DNA from: Eupeodes corollae
Taxonomy: Eukaryota > Arthropoda > Insecta > Diptera > Syrphidae
Direction of reading: 5' to 3'
Assembly: GCF_945859685.1 (NCBI RefSeq)
Contig: NC_079149.1
Location: 104,186,863-104,250,862, forward strand
DNA: 64,000 nucleotides
Below are positions 33,843 through 45,800 of the stretch, piece by piece. Position numbers and translations under genes: made by a program. The stretch's first letter is position 1. Every line of letters starts with the position of its first letter. The notes under the pieces are model-generated. The model was not told the DNA's origin. It ran no database searches and saw nothing but the letters and a program-made list of their open reading frames with translations.

Positions 33843-36744
33843 CATAAACAGGTGCTTATTGAACAATTCAACAAATAGAAGAGGTCTTAAAACTTAACCT
33901 TGTGGAATAGCTCCATTCAAAATCATGTAATTTCATTACTTTGATTACATTTTGAGAAATAATTAAAATCTGTATTTAGAAATGTCATTACTTAGCTACT
34001 TAAGGTTTTTGAACTTAAAGTTATTAATAATTACATGCATTTCAGACTAACTAACTATAATACCAGAAGTACGAGTTATGATTCATAATCACAGAAGAAG
34101 GTTTATGTAATATTCGAAACCAAAAGTAGTTAACCTCCAATATTCTAATTTTTTTATTGTAGAACATTTTTAAAAATTCTGAAAACTTCTCGAATTCAAT
34201 TTAAATTCAAAATCTATAAACATTATTATTTTTGAGAATAAAAATGCGTCCTTCGATTAGCACATTTCGACACACTAGCTTAGCTATAGCCAGCTCGTAA
34301 AATTGATTCAAAGCAATATACGAGACTCCGTTATGAATTTATTTAATTTGTTGTTTTTATTAATGTTTTTTTTTGGTAGTAATTATGACTTCTCATTCAC
34401 TCACTCACTATAAACAGCTGCGTTTCTTCACATCTTCATATAGGATTAATTTTTAATACACAAAACCTGTGTATAGATAGCTACTAAACTCTTATACTTA
34501 CATACCTATCTATACTAACACAAGAAAGTATCTACAGAAATACTTAATTATCTTTTTATTGAATTTAAATAGGATGCTAAGATGTTCACATTCCAATTTC
34601 CATTTCGTGAAATAAATAATAATTTTATGTGCAGGCACGGCCGGCAGAGGAACGTGGTGAGGTGGTGTGGTGGTGGTGTGACGACTGGCGCGGCGGCAGC
34701 GGCGCGGTGGAGCAGAGCGAAGATCGAGGTGAATGGTGGTACTGCTGTTATAGGTAGTAATGGTGATACTGGTGATGGTGGTGGTTGACGAGGAGCAAAC
34801 ATTGAGAGTACCTCTCTACCTACTACTTCATCCAGTTCTTCAGCATTGTGAAAGATTTATAAATTCGAGATTCAAGTAAGCAAAAGATCGATCGATCAGT
34901 GCGATTAATCTAATCAAAAGCACGGTGGTTATTTAGTATAGAGTTGCTGGTTAGGAGCATCAGCATCAGCATCATCATCATAAGAGATACAACACACATA
35001 TCGGAGCTACTCAGGCTTTTTTTTTTATGTATGTAGGTATTTGTGTATAAAAGCAAATACCAACTAATTAAAAAAAATATACTCGGGTTCAAACTTAACT
35101 GACCACTTCAGATATTTTTCAGAGCTGCTTTAAGACGTTGAAAGCTGAAGAAGAAATACTTATTATATTTTAGACCTTTGAGTTCCAAGTGAGCTGTCAT
35201 TGGTGCTCTTTGACTTAAGATGAAATGAGATAAATCATGATGAAAATATATTTGGAGAAAAAAAAACAAGTATACGCCACAGTGCTCCATTTTTATTTAA
35301 GGATCATTATGTCACCAAAATGGCAAAATGTTCTAAAATCCTTTTTGTTTGTTAATTAAATAATTTCATGAAATCATTTTTGATTCATTAGTCAAAGCTG
35401 TCGGAGGAAAATTATTGGATTTTTCAATTAAGTACTTGACCAAGCTTTAGCCAAAAATGGTTTATAATATAATATAATTACTTTTAGCCTCTCCTCGTTT
35501 CTAAACTCCTCTAAGATGAAAACGTTGTGTAGACTAAATATTTTGATAAAATAATATTATTTTCAATTGTTTAAGGGTTCGTTCACAGTGAAATTTCAAA
35601 GTTTTTAACTCTCAATAGTAAAAAATGAAGTTATAAGTTCACGTGACTGGTGATGGACAAGAACTGACATATTTATATCATTTTGACATTTAAAAACCGT
35701 TTTGACAGTCAAAAAATTTGGATTAATTATTCAAGGAAATAATGTATTGATCAGTATTTTATGCACTTTAGTATTTATAAAGATGAACAACTTGATGAAC
35801 GTAACGACTACAACAAAAACAACAACGACGACAAAGATAAAAACGAATGCTCTCGTATAAAGTCGTATAGTTCGTATAACATGTTCCACGCTTTGCTGAA
35901 TTTCTTTCAAAAGAATACAATTTTTTTTCAAAGAAGGAACCTGTTCCCCAGATGAAGGCGATTGCCATCTGTGCCGATAGTCAGAATGTCTGGCATTGCT
36001 AAAATGCGCCGAAGAGTATACAAATAACATGTAGCTGTAGCCTGCAATCCCGCCAAACCGAACGTCACCGCTCACCTCCAATCTGAAGACTGAACTGACA
36101 GAGCTTGTGTATAAAAGATACACTGTATAGTATTACTATAGCTTGAATTCGATATAAGACTACGACCAATAGTAGGTACATATGTACATATATATGTATA
36201 TCTGCGAGATCAGAGAAATGTGTGAAAAAATATAAACGTGTATTTATTTATTTTGATTCGTGAGAGCGTGCTGATTTTCATTGTTAGTGTGGAAAAGTTG
36301 AAAAGTGGAAAAAATAATAAAGCAAATAAATCTACGACGACAACGAATACGACGACGAACTATGAAGACGACGAACGACAACAACTTTAAAACGGCTCTA
36401 AACTAAACTTATATACAGGAACGTAACGTGAACTAATTCAAAGTGGGGTCATTTTAGCACACTATAAGATCTTCAGATTAAGATCTTTAACTTCCATTTT
36501 GTTTTATTTCCTTGAACAGCTGTCACTTTTATAGCTGTCATCTTTTGACAGTTGGCAATTGAAATAAGCATTCTTTTATGAAATAATAGAAATTCACAAA
36601 AAAAAAGGAGAACATTTTGCTGGTTTTTCAAAACCAAATCACTTGTGGGTCGTCTTGGTTGCTAGTATTGATCTGTTGGTACAAGTAAGTGATATGTAGA
36701 AGCGATAGGATGTGAGTCGTAAAAAAACAACTGAGATAACCGTA
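33843..36744. other. Intergenic DNA with a GC-rich island and promoter-like stretch
   Basis: Mostly AT-rich. Two parts differ: the GC-rich block at 34632-34790, listed separately, and 35760-36400, which is rich in ACGACGACAA/AACAACGACGAC on plus. The latter has TATAAAAG at 36110-36117 on plus and, on minus, TCAGTTCAGTC near 36087-36097 followed by a donor-like GAG|GTGAGC at 36076/36075. Either strand could carry a non-coding first exon, including a distal dpp promoter. The evidence is too thin for a call. Confidence 0.3.
34632..34790. other. GC-rich island with acceptor-like start, coding status unclear
   Basis: An abrupt GC-rich block in AT-rich surroundings, directly after TTTTATGTGCAG, a plausible plus-strand 3' splice site. 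Plus reads through Gly/Ala-rich low-complexity residues, and minus through Pro/Ala-rich ones. GGTGGT and GGCGGC repeats account for much of it. It might be an exon of an unrecognised transcript or just a repeat expansion. Confidence 0.25.
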
Positions 36745-36985
36745 CCGCTAGGAATGCCCATCAGTTTACCCATAAGCCCAATTTCGGACCTAATGTTAAG
36801 TACAGAGATTCTTCCTTTAGCCGCATTACGCGAATGTGGAATAATTTACCTGACTTAATATTTTCCACTCATTACAATGTGCAGACATTCAAAACCAATG
36901 AACATCGGTTTTACCTTTCTAATCCTATCCTCCTTTCCTAATTGCTCATACTATGTTTAATCATTATAAGGGTATTCATAACCCC
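36745..36985 (+). mobile_element. 3' fragment of the same Jockey family
   Basis: Encodes RNAHQFTHKPNFGPNVKYRD, SRITRMWNNLP and YNVQTFKTNEHR. This is the C-terminal tail also present at 31430-31600 in the larger relic, with matching DNA (GGAATGC(C/T)CATCAGTTTACCC). No upstream part, so a severely 5'-truncated insertion typical of LINEs. Confidence 0.82.
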
Positions 36986-37030
36986 TTTAGTGCAAATATT
37001 TGTATGCAGCCAACGGATGTGACACAACCC

Positions 37031-38546
37031 AGGGGCCATACTTTATAATAAATTTCGAAACCCAATCCGATTTGAATCCGATATTCGATTCTTATGAATT
37101 CATACTCTGTAAAATGTTCGAATCGAACAAAACAATCGTCTAGTACTTTTTTAACTTCCCATAGGAAGTTATTGTAATGGGTCCGATTTGTCAAATTGAA
37201 AATTTTGACATTTCTCGACGTTTTAAGGTCCCTAGAGTCGAAATAAAAAATTTTTAGAAAGATGTCTGTGCGTGCGTGTGTACGTAAATATTTTGCAACA
37301 ATGTTTTTCAACATTCTGAAAAATGGTGAGCAAAATCGAATTGACAGTTTTCTTACAAAAAATAAAAAACCTACAAAAAAAATTAACAAAAGGTGGTAAA
37401 AATTGGTTTTCGACTCAAATATCTTTTCAAAACTTTGAGATATTGGCTTTAATTTACTTTTATCTTTCAAAAAATATTGTTGTCAACATTCAGTAAAATT
37501 TGGAAAAAAATCGAATTGACAGTTTTTTTTACAAAAAATTAAAAACCGAAATAAATTAACAATAGTTGGTAAAAACTGATTTTCGACTCAAATATCTTTT
37601 CAAAAATTTATGATAATAGCTTTTAACTAATTTTTACTTATAAGAAATATTGTTTTTAACAGTAGAACAAATTTTGAGAAAAATGGAATTGACAGTTTTT
37701 TACAAAAAATAAAACTCTAAAAAAAAATTTACTTTCGACTCAAATATGCTTTTCAAAAATTAAAAATATTGGCTTCAAACTTATTTTATTTTACAGAAAA
37801 TATTGTTTTCGATATTCAATAATTTTATATAAAAATCTAACAGTCCGTTTTTTTCATAAAAAATAATATCTACAAAAAATAGTACGCAAATTTGGTAAAA
37901 ATTGATACGAGTACATATATACAAACTTTTAAGCAAGAAAAATCGACAGACGGGATGGGAAGTTATCAGTGTAGGTCGCATCCCAGCCTCTTTTTTATTT
38001 ATAGAATAGATTTGCGAGTCTCGAAGTATTTCTATGAGATGTGTCAAAGCAAAAATAAAAAAAAAATAAAAACAATTGCAAACAAGACGAGGAAGTTGAA
38101 ATTAATTTTTACAGAGAAATTATAAAATTCAATAAAAAGTTAATAAAATGGTTTAGGTTGCGCTGTGGATATATGAAGAAAATAGAGAAGAACGAGTTGA
38201 ACGCAGAACAATGCGCTATAAATCAAATATGAGAACACATGAAGATTGGTATGCACATTTTTCGCTTATGATTCGGATTCCCTGTAATGAAATTTATATG
38301 CTTACATTTTGAATAAAATTATGATTCCCTTACTTACATTTTATCTTTTTCACACAACTTAACACAAATTTTCTTTTGTGTCCTTTAAAAACAACCTTAG
38401 AATTGCAATCCGTTACCTCTCTTTGTATAGAAGTAAAATTTCCGTTTTCGAACGCCAATGACGTTCGGAAACGCATAGAAATAGAGAGTGCAAAATATCC
38501 GTTTTCGCAAATATTTGCTTTCGAAACGCATTACAGAGTAGGGCCC
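37031..38546 (+). mobile_element. Harbinger-like TIR element, copy 1, split by repeat A
   Basis: Left end AGGGGCCATACTTTATAATA is a decayed version of the end of copy 2 (53589). Right end CGCATTACAGAGTAGGGCCC matches copy 2. The two share CGAACAAAACAATC(G/A)TCTAGTACT, the GATTTGC...GAGTCTCGAAGTATTTCT block, and a short coding remnant starting near 38148 (ALW...EENREERVERRT). Here the remnant has a stop at its third codon. A complete repeat A sits at 37153-37996, so the element without it is about 670 bp. The open frames at 38376-38603 and 38413-38601 are noise within it. Confidence 0.75.
37153..37996 (+). mobile_element. Repeat A copy 3, intact ends
   Basis: Begins AACTTCCCATAGGAAGTT and continues TTGTAATGGGTCCG and ATTTCTCGACGTTTTAAGG. 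It ends GACGGGATGGGAAGTTATC, GTCGCATCCCAGCC and a T run. About 844 bp, with the middle shortened relative to copy 2 but three or four core blocks (TTTTCGACTCAAATATCTTT) retained. Its junctions inside the Harbinger-like host are exact when compared with the uninterrupted host at 53589-54300 (CTAGTACT...ATTTATAGAATAG), which defines both ends of the family. Confidence 0.82.
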
Positions 38547-39479
38547 AGGGCCTTTTATAATCCTCTGCGTTGTCGATTATTGGAATTTCTACAAATGACA
38601 TAGCACTGTGTTTTGTGTAAGGACTTGGATCTTAAGTATTTTAAATTTTAGTTAACATATCAAATGAAGAGGGTCGATCACCCAGAAAAGTCGTATTTTC
38701 ACTGATTCGGTCCTTTAAATATATCAAACTGAAGATTTCTTGATAGGGTTATGGTGCTTTAGTCGGAGCTGTGGTGGCCATGTTTTTTTTTTATTATTTC
38801 TGATTGTTAATGGGGTTCTTTTTTATTTAAAATGAAATACAAATATGTATTGTTTTATCATTTTTGGAATACTCGTTTTTATCAAAATTAAACCTCTTAT
38901 TGAAAATTTGTCTTTGTTTTCCTACTCAAAATAATGAGCTGGGATCATATATTGCAAAGGAACACAAATCAATTTGAAAATATTGTAGGTTGAAATCAAA
39001 ATTATAAAGAAGCAATTGACGACGATTTATCGAGGAATTATTCACCATGAATATTGTTTTGTTATCTTAACACTCAAAATGATCTTAATCAATATTGATA
39101 CAAAACATGAATTAAAGCCTTGAAACATGTAATCGATGATTTTTAATTACTCGTATCTTATTTTTGATTATCAATTAAATTATTTAAATGAATTGTTGCA
39201 GAAACAACATAATTACATAATAATGTGAATGCAGCAAATAAAATAAAGCATTATTGACGATTTGCACCTTAAATCAAAATAAAAACCACAAAAACGTTTT
39301 CGTTTTGATTTTAATAGACAAACTTGCTTTACATGATTTGTTTCATTTATTTACTGTGGCAATATCCTTAAAGTCACTTAGTAATTCAAGCTAAGGCTTT
39401 TCCAAATTTTCTTTCCAATTCTTACTCAAGGTACGGACCTGTCACAAGACATATGTATGAGTATAGTTAAAACAGAAGT
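38547..39479. other. AT-rich intergenic DNA, nothing recognised
   Basis: No coding or repeat signal that I can support. Confidence 0.5.
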
Positions 39480-40107
39480 TACGGATATCTATATACTAAG
39501 TTAAAGCGAGCGTTTGTTCCTTGTGCTTTGGAACAAGTACGACGACGTGTACCAAGTTTTATTCTGTATCTGTTTCTGTTCTTAACTGAACTGAATCCAA
39601 ATCTATATCTGGCGCTGGATGTTGTTTCTCTTGTACTTTGCTCTTTTGTGTGTGGAGTGGAATTAAAGTTTTCCACGATCATATAATTTGAAGCAGGTGA
39701 AAAAAAAGAAAACCTACAAAGATAGAGGAGGAGGCAAGACAGTGGTCTTTGACTGATGATCGTGGGGACCGAGAAAGAGACCGTACACGAAAAAAAAAAT
39801 CAATATACACAGAATTTTTGTGAGAGGTGCTCTGGATGGTCGGTCTGGTGGATGATGGGTACCGATACCAAGTACCGACCGACAACGATGGACATACCGG
39901 GCACCAGGGTCTGGCGCTGCTGCTGACTCTGTCTCTGGGTTTGGTCTTTGGTGATGGTGATGTTGATGGTGATGGCGATGTTGCGTTGCGGTAGTGCGCC
40001 CTGCTCTTGTTCTTGCTTTTGCTCTGCGCCATCCAAGGAATTTCGGTTTTTGTGTATTTTGTTTGTGTTTTTTATACCAACCAATAGAATTATACTAATT
40101 CACCTTA
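39480..40107 (+). other. GC-richer leader-like island
   Basis: Markedly less AT-rich than its surroundings, with GATGGTGATG/CTGCTGCTG simple repeats. It lies directly before the signal-peptide exon at 40108 and could be its promoter and 5' UTR. Two overlapping minus frames (39679-40032, 39800-40084) are Ser/Pro- and Gln-rich, and look like translations of those repeats. Confidence 0.3.
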
Positions 40108-40186
40108 ATGGATGGCAAAGGATGGTTGCGGGTGGTCATTTTCTTGCTGGCGCTGCTGCTGATGCAAGCTTATGTCTTTCATATAG
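40108..40186 (+). CDS. Putative first coding exon with signal peptide, gene unknown
   Basis: ATG at 40108 opens MDGKGWLRVVIFLLALLLM followed by QAYVFHI: a short polar N-terminus, a basic residue, an uninterrupted hydrophobic core and then polar residues, as in a signal peptide or signal anchor. At 40186/40187 ATAG|GTAAGG is a strong splice donor, giving 26 codons plus one base (phase 1), a common arrangement for secreted-protein genes. It lies at the end of a GC-richer island and runs opposite to dpp. No later exon is recognised up to 64 kb, so the product is unknown and the call rests on two features. The read-through to 40341 is intronic if the donor is used. Confidence 0.35.
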
Positions 40187-41921
40187 GTAAGGTACCTACC
40201 TATATTCCTCCTTCTTTTAAGAACCAGACATACCTACTTCCATACCCATACCCATATGCATACATACGTAGGAGCGAGGAACAGGGCCACAATCTTATGC
40301 AGAAATTCCTTCGGACATCCGAGATTTTAAGTAAAGATTGACGGAGGAAGAAAAGAAGAACAAGATGAAGAAGAAGACGAAGAATTATAAAGTGGGGTTA
40401 ATCATCTCGTTACATACCTTGCATACCTGCATAAGAGCTTGACTTTGATTACTTTGTTGTTGTTGTTTTTTATTTTTGTAGAGTAAAATGAAAGTGGGGA
40501 TATTTTTTCTTGACTTAAAATATATCGAAGATGTTAACTTATAACTGTGACACGTTTGTATAGTTACAAAGATATTTCTCTTAATAGATACTTTAACTAG
40601 ATAGGTACTCGTACGTTATGTATACGAGTAGGTTGTATAGAGCTATTTTACTGATGCGAGAGTGCATCAGTGAATGTCAGTCGTCAATGTTGACTTTTAC
40701 GATTTTACATTTTTATTTGCGTATCAATTACTTTTGTTGCGATATAGATAGGGTAAATACATTTTTGTGGATAGGGTAAATTGAAAGGAATTTTTTAACA
40801 GAAAAAGTCATTATTTTTAAAAGAAGTGCAAATATAGGTAAGGACAAATTTTTACAGGGAATATTCCACAGTTAATCATACAACTGGATATTGAGCATCG
40901 AAGTCTTTTAAAAAAAAATCAAAAACTTTATTTAATCGTTTGTATTGGTTTATGGTTTAGTCATTTGACTAAAAATAAAAATGTATTTAAGATTCAATTG
41001 AATTTAATTGACTATTAAAAAATACGATTGTTGTGTTTATTGGAAAACTTAGACACTGTACAAAAATCTAAAATTTTACAAACAAATATTCAAATTTAAC
41101 TAAGGAGTTTATTACTATGAACTATCTCAATTAAAGCTTTAGCTCATTGTTATATAATATTTAAAAATTAAAAAAAAACAATGTTTTCCTTAATATGTTA
41201 TGAGATGCCGTCAAATAAAACCAATTTAGGAAGGGCCAACTTTCAATAATTGGCCTCATTTCACTTTTTGAAATTTGTTGTCAGCAGTTGTTCTTATAAC
41301 ACTCAAATAAGATGTAATAAGGCTTAATTAGTTTTATTTCAATATTTTTGATTAGCGCAAAAAAAACTTTGCATACATTCAACCTCGCTCAACTCAACTT
41401 CAAGTCCTAAAATGTATACACTTGTTATACTCATCTTAAAAATAAGTTGATCTTATTTCTCAACATAATTTGGCCATATTTCATTTTATAAAAATGCAAT
41501 AAGATAAACTGCTGAAAATTGTTCTTATTTCACTTTTGTAAAGTGTAATAATGCAGATTTTTAAATGTCTTGAATTTTACAACATACTAAGCTCGTTTAA
41601 GCAAGTCAGTCACATTCTTAGTTTTCAGTATTTTCGAATGGATATTTTAATGAGGAAACTGAAAACTAAGCTTTTAACTGATCGAGTTTAGATTCATTTC
41701 AGTACGTGTTTTAATTAGCACCACGAAACTGAAATTTTTCGTTTAAGAGGGATCTAGAAAATGAACTAATAATAACGAAAGGGACTGTTTTTCAATAAAA
41801 AAAAAATTTTTGATATTGAAAAAATTGTGAGAAATGAAAGAATGTTTATGCTGATGTAAATAAGAAGATTTGCAATTAACAGTGGCACCGACGAACTTTT
41901 ACAGCAACAAACTGCTATTGT
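40187..41921. other. AT-rich DNA, nothing recognised
   Basis: If the 40108 exon is real this is the start of its intron. No second exon, repeat or RNA gene is seen. Confidence 0.45.
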
Positions 41922-42870
41922 TTGCAGCACCACAATTTACGACCAAATCAGAGGCTGTATGGCTCAGTCAATAGCGCAGCGTACGCCAACGATCTAATTG
42001 CGTACAGAACGGCCCCAAAAATTGAGGTTATCAAGACACTTTTTCAGAGTGACTTTGACAAAATTCAGCAATATTGCGATTACTGGAAGTTGAAAATCAA
42101 CATTCAGAAATGCGAATCTATTCTGTTCAGGACTCCGCTGTATGGAGCCTCAAGGGATACGAGAAAGAACGTTGGACCAAATCGAAAGCCACTGGCGAAT
42201 AAAAGTTTAGTAAAGTACCTTGGCATGTGGTTCGATCAGTACAGACATATGAGTCTCTGCCCAGAGCTAGGGGAGCCTTTGCCCTGACAAAAATGTTGTT
42301 TTTTAGCAGCCAGCTTGACATCAGGGTGAAGGTGATTTGCTACATGGCCTTTATCCGGCCGATGATTGCCTATGGGTCCCGGTATGGTTCAACGTTGCCC
42401 CATCTCAAATTTAAAAGATTCGGGTATTTGAGAGACAATGTCTGTGACGTTGCATTGGACTACAAAGAACACCAGGGTCGGAGCACAAACATTACTATTC
42501 CAACCAGGTTCTATTCAACAGAGCCATCATAAACAGAATAGATAATTTCTTGCTAAAGCTTGGTAGGGGTAACATTGCGAGAACCATGTCGTCGGCTAAC
42601 TGCTTAATTTTTGGGGCTTACTACCCCAACAAAGAGTACTACGAAAGTGCACGTTTAAGTGGCAACATTCCCAAGTTTTTCTCTATTTAGACAGGCGAGG
42701 GCTGATACATGATATGGAGGCGGTTCGGCTAATCTACCACGTTAGCCGTAAAACTGTAGATAGGCGACTTCCTTACAGTCGAGATGTCCTCGCAATGGAA
42801 GGAGCTTAGTACCTACCTTTGATTCAGTAGGACTGTTTCCGATAGGGACCGAAGAGATAAGAGATAATTC
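41922..42870 (+). mobile_element. Jockey-clade reverse transcriptase relic, second family
   Basis: Starts within the RT domain at the catalytic block, YANDLIAYRTAPK with YAND at 41982-41993, where active elements have YADD or FADD, so the second catalytic Asp pair is broken. Then FDKIQQYCDYWKLKIN, KCESILFRTPL and LANKSLVKYLGMWFDQY. A frameshift near 42240 leads to ARGAFALTKMLFFSSQLDIR and VICYMAFIRPMIAYGS. A second shift near 42500 leads to INRIDNFLLKLGRGNIARTM and FGAYYPNKEYYES, and after a stop DRRGLIHDMEAVRLIYH and YSRDVLAMEGA* near 42807. A 5'-truncated, frameshifted dead copy, different from the 29.9-kb family. Confidence 0.88.
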
Positions 42871-45800
42871 TTGTTATTTACTATTAAAATTGTTCTTAGT
42901 CAGAAAGGGAGTAGTTATAAGATAAAGGACTTTGAACACCAGCATAGGGCCAGTAAATCTTTTATCAGTTCAAAAACATAACCTCTCAAAACCAAAATGC
43001 GGTTCTCTAGTAAAAATACTGCAAGAGATTTTTCATTTAGAAATTACAATATTTCGTTGTTAAAATCGATGTATTTTAAATTTTTCCATTTGAAACTATT
43101 CGTTATTAAAATTTTTTCAATTGTCAAAAGATTACAGCATCAAAAATGACAGTCGCCCAAATACTTACTAATTACTCAAATAAAACTTATTATTGAAAAA
43201 CTTTCTAATCTGACCTTTTTTCAATTATATTTCGATACAATTTATTTCTTCATAATTTTACAATTTTTTTAAGAACACCGTTAGACTTGCAACTGCCTCA
43301 TTTATCATGTGAGGCATTATTTACAAAGATTATCATTATTACTGAAATATTGGTCAATTATTAAAGACACGTTGTTGACGTGTGTAGTAATTCAATTTTA
43401 TTAATCCTAACATATCAGCTGTCAAATAGTGTTTTTTTTACAGTTTCTAATTCATATAAAGTGAAATGTTGACAACTGTTAAACAAATTAATTTTTCTCT
43501 GCCTTTTTAAACCCTTCATTTTGTTTTTCAAAAATACAACGATCACCACCAAGAGATTGTGAAGAAATATGTGTTTGTATTTGAAATAAATATTTTAATT
43601 TAGAAAACCAAGAAAAATGCGTATACGCCATAGTGCGCACTTTTTGAAATAAAATGAAAAAAGAAAATATTAAAATGTCTAATATCTAATGTATCCCATT
43701 TTTAAGTTAGCCAATTTTTACGGTCATTTTTTTTATGCATATTTTCATATTTAAAAATAATTTTCAACATTTCGTCTGTGAGTACAAACTTAACTTGTAT
43801 TCTAGTGAGGTTTACTGACCCACAAAATATTTTCAAATTTAAATGATTTGATGAAGTTTAAATTGGTTTTTATTCGAAATCCGAAATACCAACGGTTTTT
43901 TGAAAATATTTTTATAAATTACGCTCAGAACTTCATTTTAGAATCTGGAAAAAAATATGATAATATTGGTGGAAAAATTGAGCAGAAAATCTTTCTGTCG
44001 AAATAAATTATTATAGTCCCCCTCACACATTTGACCTTTCGAAAATTCTATACAGAACTTTCAAAAGAATTGATCTTAAATTGACACAAATTGTATCATT
44101 TGATTGCATAAATCCAATATTTTTCTGTCCTGATTTCGTACAGTTCAAATAAATAGTTACAACTTATGGTATGTGTTTCAAGTTGAATCCACTTTTGCTC
44201 TTGGTTTCGTAAAAAGTCCAAAAGATACATTATACCAAATATACCTTACCTATATAAATACCTGGCTACCTATTGAATTTGAGAGTGGATCATTAAAAAA
44301 GAAAGAACACAAAATCAACAAAAAGAACTGAACAAAAATTCGCAGAAAACTTTTAAGTTTTATGTTCTTTAAATTCGGTCGGTAAATAAAGAAGTTATAA
44401 AGCAAATAAGGTCGTCCAGAGTCCAGAGAGTCCCAGAACCAGACAGCTCTCGTTATGAATGAATGCCACAGCGAATCTGAACCGAACCAAAATCCGAATG
44501 CATTGTGTTGTGTGCACCTAATCACCGAAAAACAATCCGTGGGGAATTCTTAAGTATCTGTTCGTGAGGCCCCCGGTGGTCTACTCGCTCTGCGGCATGC
44601 AGCGTGTGGGTTTGTAAGCCGTGCCGCACCGCACCGCACAACACCGGCCACACGGCCGTAGCCGCTCTATGTTGGTTGACTGTTGAGTGTTCGCACGACA
44701 ACGTTGCTGATGCTGATGTTGAAGCTGAAGCTGATGTGATGATGCTGTATATATTTGCTCTTGGGTTTTTTGGTTTAGTTCGACGAAGCGCGTATCGTGC
44801 GCCCCACAGGTATTGAATTTGTTTTATTCTTTTTTTTATTTTAAAATTTTATTCGTTATACTTTCGGCCTTCGGGAAAGGAATTTTTATTTTCCAATTAA
44901 TTTATACAATTTATGTTTAGTTTTGTATGTTATTTTGTATATAGATATATTGCTGTTTTTTTTTTTTTTTTTTTAAATAAGCATTAGGTCAATAATTTGG
45001 TTGAGATAGATAAGGTTGAGAGTATTCTGGTGATGGTATTCGAGCGGTTGATGATGTGTTTTTAAAATGGAATGAAATGCTTTCATCGTTTGCATACACA
45101 ATAAATAACCTTTTTATTCACATACCTACCAGAGATAAGACAAAAATGTTTTGGAAATGAAAACGATGTTTTACGTTTTGACACTCATTAATACTAAAGG
45201 TTAAGGCCAAAAACGGTACTACATATGTTGGTACATATACCCTACCGATACATTTAACTATATGTGTTTAAAACAACAAAGAAACAAAATAAGTAATTTA
45301 GATACAAAATGTTTGAAGTTTTTTTTATATTGGAACTTCCATTTGAAAAATTAAGTGTTCCAGATTTAAAATAATAATATCTTAGTAAAAAAAAAGAACT
45401 TCTTAATGTTTTCTCCCAAACGTGTTTTTGTAAGGAATGTTTAAAAAATTTAATATTTTTTAAAAACTGGTGTCAAATTTGCGAACATAGATTGATAATC
45501 AGGAGGGCTTTTACATACTCACCCTTATAACAGAATTCAGTTAATAAACCAAAGTGAAATTTTTAATTTGTTTTCCAAACTTTTGCTATTACAAAATCCG
45601 ACAAAAAAAGAAAGTTGAACGAATTTCGGTAACATATCTTGAACCACCGACATAATCTGTTATTTCCTCAAAATTTAAGACTAATCTGAAGTGATTTTTC
45701 TTTTAACTAAAACAAAACAAAAATAAATTAACGAAAAGTTTAATTAAGATTTAAGTCAAAAGTTTAAGTTTTTTTTCTTCAAAAATCAATAAAATCGAAA

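Noticed and set aside
35731..36123. 130-codon minus frame
   Set aside because: Composition follows simple repeats (Val/Phe-rich from GTT/TTT); no domain, and no matching start or splice pattern.
36976..37470. 164-codon minus frame, the longest in the right half
   Set aside because: It spans the junction of a Harbinger-like element and repeat A, so it is a chance frame across two mobile elements.
37153..37996. Helitron
   Set aside because: Right end lacks CTRR after a hairpin and the left end is not TC; the paired AACTTCCCAT/ATGGGAAGTT ends argue against it.
38376..38603. 75-codon plus and 62-codon minus frames
   Set aside because: Both lie in the right terminal repeat of the Harbinger-like element.
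40108..40186. Naming this exon after a known dpp neighbour such as oaf
   Set aside because: Only a signal peptide is visible; none of the conserved body of that protein is found, and in Drosophila oaf lies on the other side of dpp.
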